In this document: piece after piece, positions 56,532 through 64,000 of the stretch
Layout of the letters: the number at the start of each line of letters is the position of its first letter
Position numbering within the stretch: the first letter of the stretch is position 1
DNA from: Stenogyne calaminthoides
Lineage: Eukaryota > Streptophyta > Magnoliopsida > Lamiales > Lamiaceae
Assembly: GCA_037126765.1 (NCBI GenBank)
Contig: JBBCBC010000025.1
Span: 15,618,175-15,682,174, forward strand
Length of the DNA stretch: 64,000 nt
Direction of reading: 5' to 3'
Notes under the pieces: model-generated
What the model saw: only the letters and a program-made list of their open reading frames with translations
Databases searched by the model: none
What the model was told of the DNA's origin: nothing
Program-made: the position numbers and the translations under genes

Positions 56532-58244
56532 GTTGGGATACTTTAGTTTTGATGAATTATGCCAAAACATTATCAACTTGTGTTATTGAAGCTAATCTAC
56601 AGATAACAAGTTGAGGGGGAACGAGAGAACCAGTTAAAGGGGAACTCATGAAATCAGACGAAGATGATCGAGATCAGATGAGTAGGATGAGTTCCAAGTC
56701 AACTGATGAACTGAGCAAAATCAGAAAAGAAGAAAAGTTAAGCCAGCTGATGAGAAGAATCAAAAGAGGACCTGATCAGATGGATCTGGGATCAGAAGAT
56801 CAGATGACCAGAACAGACAAACCGACCAGAAGAGGAGGTTGTTGATCAGAAGAGGAGCAGATGAGACTAATCGAGATCAGACGTGATCGAGATCAGATAA
56901 AATGACCTGATGCAACTGACCTGATGTGCTAAACTAATGAGCTAATCTGATCACGGATGACTGATCTGAATAACCTCGATATCTTGACTGATGTTATCTT
57001 TGATCTGATCGGTGTAGAAGAAATCGTAAAACCGAAATCGAAAAATGATATCAAAAACCGTAAATCAAGATACCGGATCAAAGCACCAAATCGAAGACCG
57101 TAATCGAAGAGCCGAACAAAGAAAAGTGGTGTACTGATTTGACGTCCTCAGAAGACAAGTAATCTGAAGACATGTTCACTGAGAACCAGAACGCCACTGA
57201 TGATCAGATAACCTGAGTCAAGTGACCTGAGGGTCAGTGAGTAAAAGTGACTTGAGGGGTCGATGTCTCAAGTCAAGAGCCGAACTCGCCTAGCCCGAAA
57301 GTGTCGAGATGCCCGATCGAGACAAGGCCCGCCAAGAGAAGTCTCAAAAACAAGAATCCTGAGTCCAAGGAAGCCCGAGTTCGAGAAAGCTGAGGATCAG
57401 AATCCTGAAGAATATAGTTGTTAGATTCAGCCGACGTGGACCAATGAGAGGAAGACAAAGACGCCTGAAAAAGCTGCAGAAGCTACAGAATAGTATGGAT
57501 TTGAATGTGACTCCATCCAACGGTAACATTCAAATCCACACTATAAATACAAGTTCTTCCCTCATTATTCAGTGTGGGAAATGCGTGAAACATCCTAAAA
57601 GCCAAATCATCTAGAATTTCCACCACAGAACACTGAGCAAGAAATACACGCATATATTCAAGAGTGTTCTATCCTAGATCTAAGCACAAATGTAATATCC
57701 TAAGCATAGAGAGATTTTCCCATCCTTAGCATTGAGGTTAAACAAATGTAAGGGAAAATCTCACCCTAGTTGGACACCAAACAATCTTTACCCAAACCGA
57801 GTGTTAGGTTAAGTTTTGTTAAGCAAAGATTGTAAGTTAGTTGGACTAGCTTAAATTTTGGGTGTGAGTGAGAACTCGTTAAACATCGAAGCAATCCCAC
57901 AAGGGAGGGTAGGCAATCCCTTGAGGGAGATAAGTCCCGAGAGTGTGAGAACTCATTAAACATCTGGTGTATTGTGTTGGGCTAACACATTAATCTAAGT
58001 CCAGTTGGTTTAGTTGGTGCCCCTGTTGATAGGGAAGAGTGGATGTAGGAGTTGGACTCCGAACCACTATAAAATCGTGTGTTCTTTACTGCTTTATGTT
58101 CTTACTTGCCATATGCATTTGATTATAAGCAAAACACATGGTTTCGTTTAAAAAGAAAAATTTGGTATCACTATTCCCTCACACATATTTTATATGCATT
58201 ACATGATTTTTTACGCATTTCATGGGTTTTTCACGGGACCAACA
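56532..58244 (+). repeat. Array LTR A, 1713 bp
   Basis: Full-length form. TATA box ctataaatac at 57541-57550. Perfect 13-bp inverted repeat at 57496-57508/57526-57538. The first about 410 bp appear identical to LTR B; from about 56935 to 57340 it departs from B mainly at CAG/CTG positions. Confidence 0.9.
57496..57550 (+). promoter_or_regulatory. LTR promoter: inverted repeat plus TATA box
   Basis: tggatttgaatgt and acattcaaatcca pair perfectly across a 17-nt loop, and ctataaatac starts three bases later. The same arrangement occurs in LTR D (TATA 62001-62010, one mismatch), LTR E (63853-63862, perfect) and the LTR at 42393 (43358-43367, one mismatch). LTRs B and C lack it by deletion. Confidence 0.7.
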
Positions 58245-58380
58245 ATTGGTATCAGAGCGGGAGTTCAAAAGTTCACTATTTTCAATGTGGACATCCGAAC
58301 TGATCTTTTTGAAAAACCCGTTTTCTGTAAAAGTGCATATATTTTTAATGTTTTGGCGTCATTATCAAAAAGGGGGAAAT
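58245..58380 (+). promoter_or_regulatory. Array interior 1: primer site and polypurine tract
   Basis: Primer site TTGGTATCAGAGCGGG at 58246-58261. Polypurine tract aaaaagggggaaat at 58367-58380. The 100 bp between them are non-coding and conserved in all interiors. Confidence 0.88.
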
Positions 58381-59454
58381 TGTTGGGATACTTTAGTTTT
58401 GATGAATTATGCCAAAACATTATCAACTTGTGTTATTGAAGCTAATCTACAGATAACAAGTTGAGGGGGAACGAGAGAACCAGTTAAAGGGGAACTCATG
58501 AAATCAGACGAAGATGATCGAGATCAGATGAGTAGGATGAGTTCCAAGTCAACTGATGAACTGAGCAAAATCAGAAAAGAAGAAAAGTTAAGCCAGCTGA
58601 TGAGAAGAATCAAAAGAGGACCTGATCAGATGGATCTGGGATCAGAAGATCAGATGACCAGAACAGACAAACCGACCAGAAGAGGAGGTTGTTGATCAGA
58701 AGAGGAGCAGATGAGACTAATCGAGATCAGACGTGATCGAGATCAGATAAAATGACCTGATGCAACTGACCTGATGTGCTAAACTAATGAGCTAATCTGA
58801 TGCAGATGACCTGATGCAGATAACCTGATATGCTGACCTGATGTTATGCTGATCTGATCAGGCGAGAAGAAATCAGAAAACTGAAATCAGAAAACAGATA
58901 TCAGAAAATAAGAAATCTGCATACCAGATCATGCGACCAAATCAAAAGACCAGGATCAGAAGAGCTGAACAGTAAAAGAGGTGAATCAAGAATCCTGAGT
59001 CCAATGAAGCCTGAGTTTGAGAAAGCTGAGGATCAGAATCCTAAAGAATATAGTCGTTAGCTTAAATTTTGGATGTGAGTGAGAACTCGTTAAACATCGA
59101 AGCAATCCCACAAGGGAGGGTAGGTAATCCCGTGAGGGAGATAAGTCCCGAGAGTGTGAGAACTCATTAAACATCTGGTGTATTGTGTTGGACTAGCACA
59201 TTAATCTAAGTCCAGTTGGTTTAGTTGGTGCCCCTGCTGATAGGGAAGAGTGGATGTAGGAGTTGGACTCCGAACCACTATAAAATCGTGTGTTCTTTAC
59301 TGCTTTATGTTCTTACTTGCCATATGCATTTGATTATAAGCAAAACACATGATTTCGTTTAAAAAGAAAATTTTGGTATCATTTTCCCTCACCCATGTTT
59401 TATATGCATTACATGATTTTTTACGCATTTCATGGGTTTTTCACGGGACCAACA
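58381..59454 (+). repeat. Array LTR B, 1074 bp, promoter deleted
   Basis: Lacks the part equivalent to 57425-57848 of LTR A (promoter, TATA and the region after it), with the junction ttag/cttaaattttgg at about 59058. It also lacks roughly 225 bp near 58978. Its first part keeps the CAG/CTG-rich sequence in apparently unaltered form. Confidence 0.88.
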
Positions 59455-59590
59455 ATTGGTATCAAAGCGGGAGTTCAAAATTTCACTGTTTTCAATGTGG
59501 ACATCTGAACTTATTTTTTTGAAAAACCCATTTTCTGTAAAAGTGCATATATTTTTAATGTTTTGACGTCATTATCAAAAAGGGGGAAAT
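59455..59590 (+). promoter_or_regulatory. Array interior 2
   Basis: Primer site with one change (TTGGTATCAAAGCGGG, 59456-59471) and polypurine tract 59577-59590. Confidence 0.85.
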
Positions 59591-60884
59591 TGTTGGGATA
59601 CTTTAGTTTTGATGAATTATGCCAAAACATTATCAACTTTTGTTATTGAAGCTAATCTACAGATAACAAGTTGAGGGGGAACGAGAGAACCAGTTAAAAG
59701 GGAACTCACGAAATCAGACGAAGATGATCGAGATCAGATGAGTAGGATGAGTTCTGAGTCAACTGATGAGCTGAGAAAAATCAGAAAAGATGAAAAGCTA
59801 AGCCAGCTGATCAGAAGAATCAGAAGAGGACCTAATCAGATGGATCTGGGATCAGAAAGATCAGATGACCGTAATGGACTAACGGTCGAGAAGAGGTGGT
59901 TCTTGATTAGAAGAGGAAGTGAGACCGACGAGATCGAGGCGTGATCGAGATCGATGAGATGACCTGATGTGCTAAACTGATGAGCTAATCTGATGCAGAT
60001 GACCTGATGCAAATAACCTGATATCTTGACTGAAGAGGCCGACTTGACGACGAAAAGCGGATCGACGCGCGAAAGAAATCGTAAAAATCAAATCGAAAAA
60101 CAGATATCAGAAAACAAGAAATCAGATACCCGGATCGAAGCGACCAAATCGGAAGACCGTAATCGGAAGAGTTTGAACAAAGAAAAGAGGTGTCTTGATT
60201 CGACGTCCTCAGAAGACAAGTCATCTGAAGACATGTTCACTGAGAACCAGAATGTCACTGATGATCATATAACCCGAGTCAAGTGAGCTGAGGGTCAGTG
60301 AGTAAAAGTGACCTGAGGGTCAGGATGTCTGAAGTCAGAAGAGCTGACTCAGTTAGTCTGAGTGTCAAGAAACTGATCGAGACAAGGCCCGGCCAAGAGA
60401 AGCTTCTTGCCGAATAAAGAATCCTGAGTCCAAGGAAGCCTGGGTTCGAGAAAGCTGAGGATCAGAATCCAAAAGAATATAGTCGTTAGCTTAAATTTTG
60501 GATGTGAGTGAGAACTCGTTAAACATCGAAGCAATCCCACAAGGGAGGGTAGGCAATCCCGTGAGGGAGATAAGTCCCGAGAGTGTGAGAACTCATTAAA
60601 CATCTGGTGTATTGTGTTGGACTAACACATTAATCTAAGTCCAGTTGGTTTAGTTGGTGCCCCTGCTGATAGGGAAGAGTGGATGTAGGAGTTGGACTCC
60701 GAACCAATATAAAATCGTGTGTTCTTTACTGCTTTATGTTCTTACTTGCCATATGCATTTGATTATAAGCAAAACACATGGTTTCGTTTAAAAAGAAATT
60801 TTTGGTATCACTATTTCCTTACCCATGTTTTATATGCATTACATGATTTTTTACGCATTTCATGGGTTTTTCACGGGACCAACA
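59591..60884 (+). repeat. Array LTR C, 1294 bp, promoter deleted
   Basis: Same deletion junction as LTR B (ttag/cttaaattttgg at about 60488) but without B's second deletion. CAG/CTG-type alterations are dense at 59850-60190. Confidence 0.88.
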
Positions 60885-61019
60885 ATTGGTATCAAAGCGG
60901 GAGTTCAAAGTTCACTATTTTCAATGGGGACATCCGAACTGATCTTTTTGAAAAACCCATTTTCTGTAAAAGTGCATATATTTTTAATGTTTTGGCGTCA
61001 TTATCAAAAAGGGGGAAAT
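60885..61019 (+). promoter_or_regulatory. Array interior 3
   Basis: 135 bp. Primer site with the same G-to-A change as interior 2 (TTGGTATCAAAGCGGG, 60886-60901). Polypurine tract 61006-61019. Confidence 0.85.
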
Positions 61020-62705
61020 TGTTGGGATACTTTAGTTTTGATTATTATGCCAAAACATTATCAACTTGTGTTATTGAAGCTAATCTATAGATAACAAGTT
61101 GAGGGGGAACGAGACAACCAGTTAAAAGGGAACTCATGAAATCAGACGAAGATGATCGAAATCAGATGAGTAGGATGAGTTCCGAGTCAACTGATGAGCT
61201 GAGCAAAATCAGAAAAGAAGAAAAGCTAAGCCAGCTGATCAAAAGAATCAGAAAAGGGCCTGATCAGATGGATTTGGGATCAGAAGATCAGATGACCAGA
61301 ACAGACAAACAAATCAGAAGAGGAGGTTGCGGATCAGAAGAGGAGCAGATGAGACTGATCGAGATCAGACGTGATCGAGAGCAGATGAGATGACCTGATG
61401 TGCTAAACTGATGAGCTAATCGATCGCAGATAACTGATATCTTTTGATGTTATCTTGATCGATCGGTGAGCGAGATCATATCAAAGCGAGAAGAAATCAG
61501 AAAATAGATATCAGAAAACCAGAAATCTGCATACCGATCAAAGACCAAATCGTAAGACCGAATCGGAAGAGTTAACAAAGAAAATAGGTGTACTGATCTG
61601 ACATCCTCAGAAGACAAGTCATCTAAAGACATATTCACTAAGAACCAGAACGCCACTTATGATCAGATAACCTGAGTCAAGTGACCTGAGGGTCAGTGAG
61701 TAAAAAAGTGACCGAGGGTCGTCGATGTCTCAAGTCGAAGAGCCGAACTCGCTTAGCTGAGTGTCGATATGCCTGAGCAGGCAAGGTCCGCTGAAGAGAA
61801 GTCTGCTGAATCAAGAATCCAGAGTCCAAGGAATCCTGAGTTCGAGAAAGCTGAGGATCAAAATCCTGAAGAATATATTCGTTAGATTCAGCCGACGTGG
61901 ACCAATGAGAGGAAGACAACAAGCCTGAAAAAGCTGCAGAAGCTACATAACAGTATGGATTTGAATGTGACTCCATCCAACGGTAACCTTCAAATCCACA
62001 CTATAAATACAAGTTCTTCCCTCATTATTCAGTGTGGGAAATGCCTAAAACATCCAAAAATCCAAATCATCTAGCATTTTCCACCATAGAACACTGAGCA
62101 AGAAATACACGCATATATTATAGAGTGTTCTATCCTAGATCTAAGCACAAATGTAATATCCTAAGTTTAGAGAGATTTTTCCATCCTTAGCATTGAGACT
62201 AAACAAATGTAAGGGAAAATCTCACCCTAGTTGGACACCAAACAATCTTTACCCAAACCGAGTGTTAGGTTAAGTTATGTTAAGCAAAGATTGTAAGTTA
62301 GCTGGACTAGCTTAAATTTTGGGTGTGAGTGAGAACTCGTTAAACATCGAAGCAATCCCACAAGGGAGGGTATGCAATCCCGTGAGGGAGATAAGTCCCG
62401 AGAGTGTGAGAACTCATTAAACATCTGGTGTATTTTGTTGGCCTAACACATTAATCTAAGTCCAGTATGTTTAGTTGGTGCCCCTGCTGATAGGGAAGAG
62501 TGGATGTTGGAGTTTGACTCCGAACCACTATAAAATCGTGTGTTCTTTACTGCTTTATGTTCTTACTTGCCATATGCATTTGATTATATGCAAAACACGT
62601 GGTTTCGTTTAAAAAGAAAATTTTGGTATCACTATTCCCTCACCCATGGTTTATATGCATTACATGATTTTTTACGCATTTCATGGGTATTTCACGGGAC
62701 CAACA
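61020..62705 (+). repeat. Array LTR D, 1686 bp
   Basis: Full-length form with promoter (TATA 62001-62010). Shares with LTR E a small deletion early on (gattattatgcc instead of gatgaattatgcc). Altered stretches at 61420-61580 and 61710-61800. Confidence 0.9.
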
Positions 62706-62842
62706 ATTGGTATCAGAGCAGGAGTTCAAAAGTTCACTGTTTTCAATGTGGACATCTGAACTGATCTTTTTTGAAAAACCCGTTTTCTGTAAAAGTGCAT
62801 ATATTTTTAATATTTTGGAGTCATTATCAAAAAGGGGGAAAT
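62706..62842 (+). promoter_or_regulatory. Array interior 4
   Basis: 137 bp. Primer site TTGGTATCAGAGCAGG at 62707-62722. Polypurine tract 62829-62842. Confidence 0.85.
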
Positions 62843-64000
62843 TGTTGGGATACTTTAATTTTGATTATTATGCCAAAACATTATCAACTTGTGTTATTGA
62901 AGCTAATCTATAGATAACTGGTTGAGGGGGAACGAGAGAACCAGTTAAAAGGGAACTCATGAAATCAGACGAAGATGATCCAGATCAGATGAGTAGGATG
63001 AGTTCCGAGTCAACTGATGAGCTGAGTAAAATAAGAAAAGAAGAAAAGCTAAGCCAGCTGATCAAAAGAATCAGAGGAGGGCCTGATCAGATGGATTTGG
63101 GATCGAAGATCGATGACCGTAATGCATAAACAAATCGTCGGAAGAGGAGGTTGCGGATCGGAAGAGGAAGCGAGATGAGATCGACGAGATCGGAGACGTG
63201 ATCGAGGCGGATGAGATGACTGATGCAACCCGACTGATGTGCTAAAGCGATGAGCTAATCGATCGCAGATGACCGATCGAGATAACTGATATCTTGACTG
63301 ATGTTATCTTTGATCCGATAAAAGGAATGATCGATCAAAGTAGAAGAAATCGAAAAATAGATATCGAAAAACCGAAATCGCATACCGTCAAAGCACCAAA
63401 TCGAAGACCGAGTTAGAAGAGCCGAATAAAGAAAATAGGTGTACTGATCTGACATCCTCAGAAGACAAGTCATCTAAAGACATATTCACTGAGAACCAGA
63501 ACGCCACTGATGATCAGATAACCTGAGTCAAGTGACCTGAGGGTCGGTGAGTAAAAGTGACCCGAGGGTCAGGATGTCTGATGTCAGAAGAGATGAACTT
63601 CGCTTAGCTTTGAGTGTCGATATGCTGAAAGGTGCAAGGTCCGGCCAAGAGAAGTCTCGCCAATCAAGAATCTTGAGTCCAAGGAATCCTGAGTTCGAGA
63701 AAGCTGAGGATCAGAATCCTGAAGAATATAGTCGTTAGATTCAGCCGACGTGGACCAATGAGAGGAAGACAACAAGCCTGAAAAAGTTGCAGAAGCTACA
63801 TAACAGTATGGATTTGAATGTGACTCCATCCAACGGTAACATTCAAATCCACACTATAAATACAAGTTCTTCACTCATTATTCAGTGTGGGAAATGCCTA
63901 AAACATCCAAAAATCCAAATCATCTAGCATTTCCACCATAGAACACTGAGCAAGAAATACACGCATATATTATAGAGTGTTCTATCCTAGATCTAAGCAC
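62843..64000 (+). repeat. Array LTR E, cut by window end
   Basis: 1158 bp present, with inverted repeat and TATA box (63853-63862). 63098-63420 is strongly altered at CAG/CTG positions compared with LTR D. Confidence 0.9.

Larger units (their letters stand above)
56532..64000 (+). mobile_element. Tandem array of an LTR family with 136-bp interiors, at least five LTRs
   Basis: LTRs start at 56532, 58381, 59591, 61020 and 62843, all TGTTGGGATACTTTA. Complete ones end in ACCAACA. Between them are interiors of 136, 136, 135 and 137 bp holding only a primer-binding site, a short spacer and a polypurine tract. All are head to tail, with no other DNA between. The array continues past the window. 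No gag or pol occurs in any unit. The polypurine tract matches that of the Sirevirus-like element at 1-13954, a candidate source of proteins. Such a small interior with 1.7 kb LTRs fits none of the usual size classes (TRIM, SMART, LARD). Confidence 0.88.

Noticed and set aside
56648..61393. Conserved 65-85 codon ORF starting MKSDEDDRDQM in LTRs A, B and D
   Set aside because: It lies at the start of an LTR, upstream of the promoter, is highly charged and low-complexity, and is truncated or shifted in C and E. Conservation follows from recent copying of the DNA.
12239..62722. Short tRNA-like matches (TGGTATCAGAGC)
   Set aside because: They are retrotransposon primer-binding sites; no cloverleaf surrounds them, so no tRNA genes are called.

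Overview
The window is nuclear DNA of a flowering plant, most likely a eudicot. The evidence is plant-specific LTR retrotransposon lineages (Sirevirus-like Copia, Tat-type Ty3/Gypsy with two RNase H domains, an Athila-like primer site), an L1-like LINE, Tourist-like MITEs and a broken leucine-rich-repeat receptor gene. The LRR gene resembles those of asterids such as Lamiales, but the sequence alone does not fix the species. No rRNA, tRNA, organelle, bacterial or CRISPR sequence was seen. Almost everything is mobile DNA in nested layers, and only one host-type gene fragment is present.

Region by region. 1-13954 is a decayed minus-strand Sirevirus-like Copia element: 1.7 kb LTR, gag, pol, then an extra long ORF downstream of pol. 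It sits inside the fragment of an older Copia LTR (13955-14252), which itself interrupts an Athila-like non-autonomous element (14253-30842). The LTR of that Athila-like element is split by a complete Tat-type Gypsy element (15551-28636, target duplication AATGA). The Tat element carries a broken gag-pol on the plus strand and a multi-exon antisense gene with its own TATA box on the minus strand. 31370-34311 is a gag-only Copia element (TSD GAGAC) that contains a foreign LTR plus primer site.

34317-38773 holds the only host gene material: an LRR receptor pseudogene whose phase-1 exons look tandemly duplicated, with a MITE in its first intron. A minus-strand Copia element (38774-42392) truncates it. 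42393-44952 is a dimer-like copy of an LTR family with almost no internal region. 44953-48433 is the 5' end of another minus-strand Copia, inserted into an L1-like LINE (48434-about 51127). 51128-53010 is a diverged 530-bp tandem repeat containing a Tourist-like MITE. 53010-55894 is AT-rich DNA with CACTA-like and MITE-like debris. 55895-56531 is a Copia LTR fragment of the same family as 13955-14252.

From 56532 to the window end runs the most unusual structure: at least five head-to-tail copies of one LTR. Consecutive LTRs are separated by only 135-137 bp containing just a primer-binding site and a polypurine tract. LTR lengths vary (1713, 1074, 1294, 1686 and more than 1158 bp) because of internal deletions, two of which share one junction.

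A second window-wide signal is clustered change of CAG/CTG to CG, CGA or CCG inside otherwise near-identical repeat copies. This looks more like a base-calling or consensus error at methylated CHG sites than ordinary mutation, and it should be considered before reading frameshifts in these elements as biology.
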